Shown here one piece after another: positions 16,014 through 19,731 of a stretch of 20,170 nucleotides of DNA. Position numbers and translations under genes: made by a program. The notes under the pieces were generated by a model, which was not told where the DNA came from, did no database searches, and worked only from the letters and a program-made list of their open reading frames with translations. The first letter of the stretch is position 1; every line of letters begins with the position of its first letter. The stretch comes from a virus, in the IMG/VR virus record IMGVR_UViG_3300036652_000384, positions 1 to 20,170 of that record, one strand, 5' to 3'.

Positions 16014-16232
16014 TCATAACGGATTCGCTATAAAGTGTTGCTTTCTTGCTTCGTCCAGTTCTGCGGTCATTCTAAATCCTGTATCTGCGTTGGTGCTGTG
16101 TATAACGTACCATTCATACTTCTGTTGGTCTTCGTCTAGAAGCGCTTTTAATTGATCTCTTAGGGCTTCTAGGGCAATGTGGGGCGTGGGATGTAGTTTT
16201 AGTTGTTCTGCGGTCATGTTTACTTCGTACAT
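16014..16232 (-). CDS. Small hypothetical protein upstream of terminase (72 aa)
   Basis: The start is the ATG at 16232 with AAAGGAG 8 nt upstream, rather than an in-frame GTG at 16241. The protein (MYEVNMTAEQLKLHPTPHIA, then a Leu/Glu-rich helix, then WYVIHSTNADTGFRM) looks like a small helical protein with a short beta hairpin. It is the first gene after a strong terminator. No family recognised. Confidence 0.55.
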   Translation of the reverse strand: MYEVNMTAEQLKLHPTPHIALEALRDQLKALLDEDQQKYEWYVIHSTNADTGFRMTAELDEARKQHFIANPL

Positions 16233-16255
16233 GGATTTCACTCCTTTAGGATAAC

Positions 16256-16276
16256 AAAAAAAGCGCCTGAGCGCTT
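16256..16276 (-). terminator. Strong intrinsic terminator before the virion cassette
   Basis: On the minus strand AAGCGC, loop TCAG and GCGCTT are followed by a run of T. This is a compact GC-rich stem with a clear U-tract. It lies 18 bp after the stop of the 36-residue gene and just before the 72-residue gene, so it splits the leftward unit. Late genes must be transcribed by read-through, by antitermination or from a promoter I cannot see in the short gap. Confidence 0.8.
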
Positions 16277-16294
16277 CGAGGGGGTGATATATAG

Positions 16295-16405
16295 TTACAT
16301 GCGACCTTCGTAAAAGGTTTCCCTTAATGCTTCTTGGTATCTCTCAAATTCTTCTTCTGCCTTTGCGTATTCGACTTGTTCTTTTTCTTCGGCTGTAGGG
16401 TTCAT
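16295..16405 (-). CDS. Small acidic helical protein (36 aa)
   Basis: Encodes MNPTAEEKEQVEYAKAEEEF followed by ERYQEALRETFYEGRM, a single charged helix. An AGGAGG site 7 nt before the ATG is near-ideal, which supports expression despite the length. It sits between the 74-residue gene and the terminator at 16256-16276. Function unknown. Confidence 0.58.
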   Translation of the reverse strand: MNPTAEEKEQVEYAKAEEEFERYQEALRETFYEGRM

Positions 16406-16432
16406 TCTCTTTACCTCCTAATATAGTTGATT

Positions 16433-16657
16433 TTATCTGACTTCCGCATGAATGATTGTTGAGTAAGCTTTAGTAAATTCCTCTTGTTGTTCTTCATTCA
16501 TTTTGTGCGTATCGTGAAACTCTTGGCTTAAATATCTAACCCATGAGCTATCCTTCTGTATTTGATAAATCTGCTCGTTCATTTCCCTCATTTTGGCTTG
16601 CATCTTTTCGACCTTCTTAGCATCCTTCAAGAACTTAGCAATTTTAGCTTTCGTCAT
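16433..16657 (-). CDS. Small coiled-coil protein (74 aa)
   Basis: A Lys/Glu/Met-rich helical protein (MTKAKIAKFLKDAKKVEKMQ, then AKMREMNEQIYQIQKDSS). The heptad-like spacing suggests a coiled coil in residues 10-35. A strong AGGAGG site precedes it. It is the first gene of the leftward unit from the operator-bearing promoter at 16687-16715. Function unknown. Confidence 0.6.
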   Translation of the reverse strand: MTKAKIAKFLKDAKKVEKMQAKMREMNEQIYQIQKDSSWVRYLSQEFHDTHKMNEEQQEEFTKAYSTIIHAEVR

Positions 16658-16686
16658 ATCGTTTCCTCCTGCTATTTGATACCTTT

Positions 16687-16715
16687 AATATAACACTGTT
16701 TAAAACATTAGTCAA
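16687..16715 (-). promoter_or_regulatory. Leftward promoter with operator in the spacer
   Basis: On the minus strand TTGACT (16710-16715), 17 bp, TATATT (16687-16692). The spacer contains AATGTTTTAAACAGTG, close to the palindrome in the promoter at 16973. Transcription would start near 16680, about 22 nt before the 74-residue gene. A repressor bound here would block the leftward unit. Confidence 0.7.
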
Positions 16716-16728
16716 CAAGTATTTAAAG

Positions 16729-16757
16729 TTGATAACTGTTTTTAATTGTGCTATATT
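16729..16757 (+). promoter_or_regulatory. Rightward promoter of the ribbon-helix-helix gene, operator in the spacer
   Basis: TTGATA (16729-16734), 17 bp, TATATT (16752-16757). The spacer contains ACTGTTTTTAATTGTG; 14 of 18 aligned bases match the spacer of the promoter at 16973. It points away from the leftward promoter 13 bp to its left. The regulator gene starts 20 bp downstream, so autorepression is likely. Confidence 0.72.
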
Positions 16758-16776
16758 AGCAATAGGAGGTGATACT

Positions 16777-16944
16777 ATGGGGCGGCCTAAATTAGCCCAG
16801 GATGCTTTAAAAGTAAAGGAAACTATTTATCTACTGCCAGACGTGCATAAGTGGCTTGCAGACAAAGCTCCGAAGCGTGATGCTTCAATAAGCAGCTACT
16901 TAAACGTACTATGTAAGGAGAAGATGCTGAAAGAGTCTAAATAA
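16777..16944 (+). CDS. Ribbon-helix-helix transcriptional regulator (CopG/Arc-like)
   Basis: A 55-residue protein. The start at 16777 has an AGGAGGTGA site; an in-frame upstream start at 16729 would fall on the promoter and is rejected. The basic arm MGRPK is followed by a beta strand (VKETIYLL, 13-20), helix A (PDVHKWLADKAPK) and helix B (SISSYLNVLCKEKML), the ribbon-helix-helix arrangement of Arc/CopG dimers that bind short palindromes. It sits between promoters that share an operator, which suggests it is the repressor for all three. The stop codon lies in the loop of the terminator that follows. The DNA-binding call is by pattern; the target is inference. Confidence 0.75.
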   Translation: MGRPKLAQDALKVKETIYLLPDVHKWLADKAPKRDASISSYLNVLCKEKMLKESK

Positions 16945-16962
16945 GGCTCTTTTCTTTTTTTT
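16931..16962 (+). terminator. Intrinsic terminator after the ribbon-helix-helix gene
   Basis: AAGAGTC, loop, GGCTCTT (7 bp with one G-U pair) followed by TTCTTTTTTTT. The gene's stop codon is in the loop. It separates the regulator transcript from the next promoter at 16973. Confidence 0.8.
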
Positions 16963-16972
16963 AGTTACCCTA

Positions 16973-17002
16973 TTGACACACAGTTTTAAACTGTGCTATT
17001 CT
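16973..17002 (+). promoter_or_regulatory. Second rightward promoter of the island
   Basis: Consensus TTGACA (16973-16978), 18 bp, TATTCT (16997-17002). The spacer is filled by the palindrome described at 16979-16995. It drives the 63-residue gene, the hammerhead and the genes that follow. Confidence 0.72.
16979..16995. promoter_or_regulatory. Perfect operator palindrome
   Basis: CACAGTTT-T-AAACTGTG: two 8-bp arms around one base, exactly between -35 and -10. Related sequences occupy the same place in the promoters at 16687-16715 and 16729-16757, with the core GTTTTNAA conserved in all three. Likely the site of the ribbon-helix-helix protein (inference). Confidence 0.72.
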
Positions 17003-17056
17003 AGGTTCATAAGGTTGCAGGCAACAAAGGATGCCGAACTAGAAGGAGTAAAAATT

Positions 17057-17248
17057 ATGAACGAAACGCTAGAAAGCAAAATTGAAGCCTGCGAGAACAT
17101 TATTCGCCACTATAAAGAACTCTTGCAGTCTTGGAAACTTTATTTTTCTAAAGATTATAAGAATAAAGGTCCCTATGTACAGAAGGAAATCGAGTCATGG
17201 GAACGCGAATTAGCAAGATTAAATCAGCAGTTGCCCGTGAGACCATAA
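17057..17248 (+). CDS. Small helical protein (63 aa) upstream of the ribozyme
   Basis: The start at 17057 has an AAGGAG site 8 nt upstream; an earlier in-frame start would lie inside the promoter. The protein (MNETLESKIEACENIIRHYK, ELLQSWKLYFSKDYKN, then EIESWERELARLNQQLPVRP) is a helical hairpin with coiled-coil spacing and an aromatic-rich loop. No family recognised. Its stop codon (17246-17248) touches the first base of the hammerhead, so translating ribosomes would run into the ribozyme. Confidence 0.6.
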   Translation: MNETLESKIEACENIIRHYKELLQSWKLYFSKDYKNKGPYVQKEIESWERELARLNQQLPVRP

Positions 17249-17295
17249 GTCGAAACCATTCGGGGTCTGCTGATAGAGTCAGCACTGATGAGACT
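17248..17295 (+). ncRNA. Type II hammerhead self-cleaving ribozyme
   Basis: Reading 5' to 3': stem II 3' strand AGTC (17248-17251); GAA (17252-17254); stem III ACC/GGT (17255-17257 and 17264-17266) with loop ATTCGG; cleavage-site C17 at 17267; stem I TGCTGA/TCAGCA (17268-17273 and 17279-17284), a perfect 6-bp stem with loop TAGAG; core CTGATGA (17285-17291); stem II 5' strand GACT (17292-17295), which pairs with AGTC. Every conserved hammerhead position is present: C3-U4-G5-A6-N7-G8-A9, G10.1-C11.1, G12-A13-A14, A15.1-U16.1 and H17. Ends open on stem II make it type II, a form known from bacteria and phages. Predicted cleavage is between 17267 and 17268. Stem II may extend through CC/GG (17243-17244 with 17301-17302). 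It was found by eye; no covariance search was run. Confidence 0.88.
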
Positions 17296-17311
17296 AGAAA
17301 GGATGATGAAC

Positions 17312-17476
17312 ATGGAACAATGCCTTATCAACGCTTACTTAATGCTTGTAGAAGAAGTTCCTTCGCTATCCGGTGAAGAATGGCGTGAGAATCGGGACCG
17401 CCGTAAACGGATGAATAAACGCTCTCTGCAAGAATACGGCATTACGATCTCTTGTCTAATCTTGTCGAAACTTTAA
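17312..17476 (+). CDS. Small hypothetical protein (54 aa) downstream of the ribozyme
   Basis: The preferred start is the ATG at 17312, with AAAGG (17298-17302) 9 nt upstream. Other in-frame ATGs (17288, 17303, 17306) are inside the ribozyme core or too close to the site. The protein (MEQCLINAYLMLVEEVPSLS, then GEEWRENRDRRKRMNKRSLQ) has an N-terminal helix and a highly basic middle (RENRDRRKRMNKR), which suggests nucleic-acid contact. No family recognised. It would be translated from the 3' product of hammerhead cleavage. Confidence 0.55.
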   Translation: MEQCLINAYLMLVEEVPSLSGEEWRENRDRRKRMNKRSLQEYGITISCLILSKL

Positions 17477-17547
17477 GTCCTTTGACTCATGTCTTGTCTG
17501 TTTTTATCCCTTATAGTTAAAATAACATTGAATTGAAGGAGATTTCT

Positions 17548-17676
17548 ATGAAAACGTACTGTAAAACCTGCAATAGCATAAATTGTGATTCGTCTCATCC
17601 TCTGCAAACGGCCTTTACCTATGTACAAGGGATGAGAGTTAGAATCGGATACTGCAAAAGAGGGTCTACGGTGTAG
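17548..17676 (+). CDS. Small Cys-rich, probably zinc-binding protein (42 aa)
   Basis: Encodes MKTYCKTCNSINCDSSHPLQ followed by a short beta segment (TAFTYVQGMRVRIGYCKRG). Cys5, Cys8, Cys13, His16 and Cys38 could bind zinc as a tiny ribbon or knuckle. A strong GAAGGAG site precedes the ATG. The 71 bp before it may hold a weak promoter (TTGTCT at 17494, TAAAAT at 17518), which I do not call. The stop codon lies in the stem of the terminator that follows. Confidence 0.6.
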   Translation: MKTYCKTCNSINCDSSHPLQTAFTYVQGMRVRIGYCKRGSTV

Positions 17677-17688
17677 ACTCTTTTTTTT
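17656..17688 (+). terminator. Intrinsic terminator ending the rightward island
   Basis: AAAGA, two bulged G, GTCTAC, loop GGT, GTAGAC, TCTTT, then a run of T. It overlaps the end of the 42-residue gene and faces the leftward terminator at 17691-17723. Confidence 0.83.
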
Positions 17689-17690
17689 GT

Positions 17691-17723
17691 AAATAAAAAG
17701 ACATCCCTCTCTCTAAGGATGCC
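17691..17723 (-). terminator. Intrinsic terminator ending the right-hand leftward operon
   Basis: On the minus strand GGCATCC, a 10-nt loop, GGATGTC (7 bp with one G-U) followed by TTTTTATTT. It lies downstream of the Acb2-like gene and converges with the rightward terminator just to its left. Confidence 0.8.
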
Positions 17724-17735
17724 TAGGTATGTAAT

Positions 17736-17754
17736 GTGCAAGGAGTGGTTGCAC
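17736..17754 (-). other. Stem-loop just after the Acb2-like gene
   Basis: Perfect 6-bp inverted repeat GTGCAA/TTGCAC with a 7-nt loop, 11 bp past the stop of the Acb2-like gene. No U-tract follows; the real terminator is further on. It may protect the mRNA 3' end. Confidence 0.4.
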
Positions 17755-17765
17755 GGTACAACGAT

Positions 17766-17969
17766 TTAATTCCTTGCTACTGCTGCATTTGCCCACATAA
17801 CCGCTTCTTCAAGCTTTGTCATGGCAAGCGATTTCTCACGGCTGTTCGGAACATTTTCCTCGATAATATACGCCAATATCTTTGCAGCATTTCGTATATT
17901 TGCATACGTCTCAGGCTGTCCGTCTTTCGGTGAATGATACTTGAAATTGTTTTCAATGGTCGGATGCAT
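17766..17969 (-). CDS. acb2: Acb2/Tad1-family cyclic-nucleotide sponge (anti-CBASS / anti-Thoeris)
   Basis: A 67-residue protein that matches the Acb2/Tad1 hairpin pattern along its whole length: an N-terminal NNFKYHSPK segment with Tyr11, a first helix (TYANIRNAAKILAYIIEENV) and the hallmark C-terminal helix SREKSLAMTKLEEAVMWAN ending in AAVARN. Proteins of this family form small oligomers that bind the cyclic di- and trinucleotides made by CBASS, and Tad1-type members bind the gcADPR signal of Thoeris, so immune effectors are not activated. No catalytic site is expected. The gene starts 17 bp after the NlpC/P60 gene with an AGAGGA site and is the last gene of its operon. Family recognition is by remembered pattern; ligand preference cannot be told from sequence. 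Confidence 0.83.
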   Translation of the reverse strand: MHPTIENNFKYHSPKDGQPETYANIRNAAKILAYIIEENVPNSREKSLAMTKLEEAVMWANAAVARN

Positions 17970-17986
17970 CGTTTTAATCCTCTCTG

Positions 17987-18517
17987 TTATGCTATGACTC
18001 TTTTAGCCCCTACAAATGAGCTAAAACTGGGTGCTGCGTCGCTGATATGAAACGTTTGCGGTACGGCGTTGGTGTGCAGCATTTGTCCGTTGCCTATGCA
18101 GATCGCTACGTGTGTTGTTGCATTGACCGTTGCGTAATACTTAAAGAATAATAAATCTCCTGGCTGTACGTCGTTCCAACCTACTGGCGTTCCTACCGTG
18201 AATTGTTGATAGCTCGTTCTCGGTAAAACGATCCCGAAATGGCCGTATAGTGATTCTGTAAAGAAAGAACAATCTTCACCTAGAGAGCTACTACCACCAA
18301 ACAAATATGGAATCTTGGTAGCTGCCCAACTCTTGCCTGACGTTATGAGATCGTGTACCAATTGTTCTCTTGGCGTTAATATCTGATCCTGCGCGGTCTT
18401 TAATTCCTGCCGTAATTCAATGTCGGCCGCGTTCTGACTGTCTATGAGTTTTAAAGCTACATCCAACTTTGCTTGTAAATCGGTTATAAATGCTTCCACT
18501 GGGTCTAGTATTTGCAT
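17987..18517 (-). CDS. NlpC/P60-family peptidoglycan hydrolase (probable endolysin)
   Basis: A 176-residue protein. The start at 18517 has AAAGGAG 8 nt upstream; an in-frame GTG at 18526 is less likely. Residues 5-45 form a helical, coiled-coil-like N-terminus. The rest is an NlpC/P60 domain: IPYLFGGSSSLGEDCSFF with catalytic Cys83, VQPGDLLFF, then TTHVAICIG with His136 and MLHT with His148, a complete Cys-His-His set. The usual WGG is FGG here and the residue after Cys-Ser is Phe. Such enzymes cut gamma-D-Glu-diamino-acid bonds in peptide stems. There is no signal peptide or cell-wall-binding module and no holin gene in the window. Position in a tRNA/late operon suggests lysis; a virion-associated role is possible. 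Confidence 0.82.
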   Translation of the reverse strand: MQILDPVEAFITDLQAKLDVALKLIDSQNAADIELRQELKTAQDQILTPREQLVHDLITSGKSWAATKIPYLFGGSSSLGEDCSFFTESLYGHFGIVLPRTSYQQFTVGTPVGWNDVQPGDLLFFKYYATVNATTHVAICIGNGQMLHTNAVPQTFHISDAAPSFSSFVGAKRVIA

Positions 18518-18532
18518 GCTGTCCACTCCTTT

Positions 18533-18547
18533 AGCTTAGTATAAGCT
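18533..18547 (-). other. Hairpin before the NlpC/P60 gene
   Basis: AGCTTA-loop-TAAGCT (6 bp, 3-nt loop) lies directly upstream of the Shine-Dalgarno of the hydrolase gene and 30 bp after the tRNA-Trp. It may mark the new mRNA 5' end after tRNA processing. Confidence 0.4.
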
Positions 18548-18577
18548 TTAGAGAGGGATTGAGCATTGAGCAAATAT

Positions 18578-18651
18578 TGGCAAAGCCTGTAGGAATCGAA
18601 CCCACGCTAAGAGTTTTGGAGGCTCCTGTGCTACCATTACACCAAGTCCTT
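18578..18651 (-). tRNA. tRNA-Trp (CCA), slightly degenerate
   Basis: Cloverleaf by hand: D stem GTGT/GCAC, anticodon loop CTCCAAA with anticodon CCA, T arm GTGGG-TTCGATT-CCTAC, discriminator G and encoded CCA. Acceptor pair 5:68 (A-G) and anticodon-stem pair 31:39 (C-A) are mismatched. The T arm closely resembles that of Bacillus tRNA-Trp. Confidence 0.82.
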
Positions 18652-18652
18652 A

Positions 18653-18726
18653 TGGTAGAAAATGCAGGAATCGAACCTGCGCCTCATCCTTCCAAGGGAC
18701 GTAGTCTACCACTGACATAATTCTCT
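18653..18726 (-). tRNA. tRNA-Pro (UGG)
   Basis: Acceptor AGAGAAT/ATTTTCT (one G-U), anticodon stem CGTCC/GGATG with loop CTTGGAA (anticodon UGG), T arm GCAGG-TTCGATT-CCTGC, discriminator A and encoded CCA. Only one base separates its CCA from the tRNA-Trp. Confidence 0.87.
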
Positions 18727-18729
18727 AAG

Positions 18730-18802
18730 TTTGGATAGTTGGAATCGAACCAACGCATAGACGATTCACAGTCGTCCACGTTACCACTTCGTCATACCCA
18801 AC
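18730..18802 (-). tRNA. tRNA-His (GUG)
   Basis: Acceptor TTGGGTA/TATCCAA (one G-U) with an encoded extra G at -1 (18802), D arm ACG/CGT, anticodon stem GACGA/TCGTC with loop CTGTGAA (anticodon GUG), T arm GTTGG-TTCGATT-CCAAC. The discriminator is A, so the usual bacterial G-1:C73 identity pair is absent. CCA is not encoded. Confidence 0.85.
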
Positions 18803-18897
18803 GTATTCAACGGGTTTACGATCCCGCTGTGCGTTCACATGTGACAGGATTAGACTAACGAAAAGGCTGTACATTCACCCTGTTCGCTATGTCTTAA
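18803..18897 (-). other. Structured leader before the tRNA cluster
   Basis: About 95 bases between the promoter start and tRNA-His with no open reading frame. It holds a 7-bp hairpin (CAGCGGG/CCCGTTG, 18808-18814 with 18823-18829, one G-U, 8-nt loop) and the palindrome TCACATGTGA (18835-18844). The hairpin loop ATCGTAAA vaguely recalls a T loop, so it could be a decayed tRNA, but no cloverleaf can be drawn. Confidence 0.35.
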
Positions 18898-18903
18898 CCC
18901 TAT

Positions 18904-18933
18904 ATTAAAATAGTATCACTTGGAGAGTGTCAA
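18904..18933 (-). promoter_or_regulatory. Promoter of the tRNA / hydrolase / acb2 operon
   Basis: On the minus strand TTGACA (18928-18933), 18 bp, TTTAAT (18904-18909), a match of 6/6 and 5/6 to consensus. It lies in the last codons of the ArpU-like gene. A second TTGACA begins exactly 11 bp upstream (18939-18944), one helical turn away, and might be part of an activator site. Confidence 0.55.
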
Positions 18934-19374
18934 AAAAGTGTCAATATTTACTATGATCGGTACGGTTGTAAACCGAAAGGCCACTTCTAAACGATCCAGC
19001 GCGCCTCTGTGATGCCTTTTAACCGTTTCTATGCTGTAATACTTCCGTTCTGATATAACGCGTAAGGTGAGGCCGTGAACCCACTTTAACGTCACAACGG
19101 ACTTCTGTTCCTCGGTTAGCGCGTTTAAAGCTTGCTCTATTTCCCAAACCACTGTCTTATACTTCTCGTAGTCTTCGTTATCCTCTTTTTTGTAGTACCC
19201 CATGTCTGCTGGCTTGCCTGTCCTTGCAAAGAAAAACTCTGTAGCCCCTTGGCCGCTTGGCATTCCACCGTAATTCGCGATTGAAGCGCAAGGGTAAGGA
19301 TGGTGCGCGTTGTAACTAGAGATGGCTTGCTTGTAGGATTGGTACAAGCCTAATAGGTCTGTGGTTTTACTCAC
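18916..19374 (-). CDS. Sigma-region-4-like regulator (ArpU/RinA-type late activator)
   Basis: A 152-residue protein. A GTG start at 19374 with GAGGGG 5 nt upstream is preferred; an in-frame ATG at 19446 lies within the zinc-ribbon gene and has no site. The C-terminal half has a sigma-70 region-4 type helix-turn-helix (residues 86-132): LTEEQKSVVTLKWVHGLTLR, then ISERKYYSIETVKRHHRGAL. The N-terminal part (SYNAHHPYPCASIANYGGMP) has no known motif. Size and layout fit ArpU/RinA-like activators of late genes in Gram-positive phages. It directly precedes the tRNA and lysis operon and follows a zinc-ribbon gene by 1 bp. Confidence 0.7.
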   Translation of the reverse strand: MSKTTDLLGLYQSYKQAISSYNAHHPYPCASIANYGGMPSGQGATEFFFARTGKPADMGYYKKEDNEDYEKYKTVVWEIEQALNALTEEQKSVVTLKWVHGLTLRVISERKYYSIETVKRHHRGALDRLEVAFRFTTVPIIVNIDTFLTLSK

Positions 19375-19375
19375 G

Positions 19376-19486
19376 TTATCCCCTCTTCCCGCATTTAGGG
19401 CAGAATGGGAAGGCTCTCCCATCCTGACTCCGCAAGACTTTTTCATGCTTGCAAAAACGCTGTACGATCCAATTGGGTAGCTTCAT
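19376..19486 (-). CDS. Zinc-ribbon mini-protein (36 aa)
   Basis: Encodes MKLPNWIVQRFCKHEKVLRS then QDGRAFPFCPKCGKRG. Cys12-x-His14 and Cys29-x-x-Cys32 (CPKCG) form one zinc site. The ATG overlaps the stop of the 82-residue gene (ATGA) and has a GAGGG site. The stop is 1 bp from the GTG of the regulator, so the three are translationally coupled. Such phage mini-ribbons often have unknown roles; nucleic-acid binding is possible. Confidence 0.62.
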   Translation of the reverse strand: MKLPNWIVQRFCKHEKVLRSQDGRAFPFCPKCGKRG

Positions 19487-19731
19487 TTGTTTCCCTCAAT
19501 CCTTACAATGCTGCATTCATCTTCTCGGATGTAATAGGCTGCGTCCTTGTGATCTCCACGCTTTTCCCTAACCTTGGCTGCTTCTGATTCAATGAGCTTT
19601 AATCCTAATGGGTTTCGCTCAACTTCAAACCGTTTACCAACCAATTCGTGATACCAAGAATTAACCCATGCAGATTTTTTAATCCTCGCCCTCAGTCTTT
19701 GTTCAACGAATTTTAAGCTAGTTTGCCCCAT
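19483..19731 (-). CDS. Small basic hypothetical protein (82 aa)
   Basis: A basic N-terminal half (MGQTSLKFVEQRLRARIKKS) is followed by WVNSWYHELVGKRFEVE and a beta-like C-terminus (DAAYYIREDECSIVRIEG). The GKRFEVE and YYIREDECSIV parts suggest a small beta-barrel, but I cannot name a family. The ATG follows the upstream stop directly (TAA-ATG), with AAAGGG 10 nt ahead. Probably part of the same regulatory operon. Confidence 0.58.
   Translation of the reverse strand: MGQTSLKFVEQRLRARIKKSAWVNSWYHELVGKRFEVERNPLGLKLIESEAAKVREKRGDHKDAAYYIREDECSIVRIEGNK

Noticed and set aside
17464-17490. GTCGAAAC followed by AAGTC, similar to the 5' half of the hammerhead
   Set aside because: No CTGANGA core or stem I follows within a reasonable distance; the bases are the last codons of the 54-residue gene.
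18808-18897. A fourth tRNA upstream of tRNA-His
   Set aside because: The hairpin with an ATCGTAAA loop recalls a T arm, but no acceptor stem or anticodon arm can be drawn around it.
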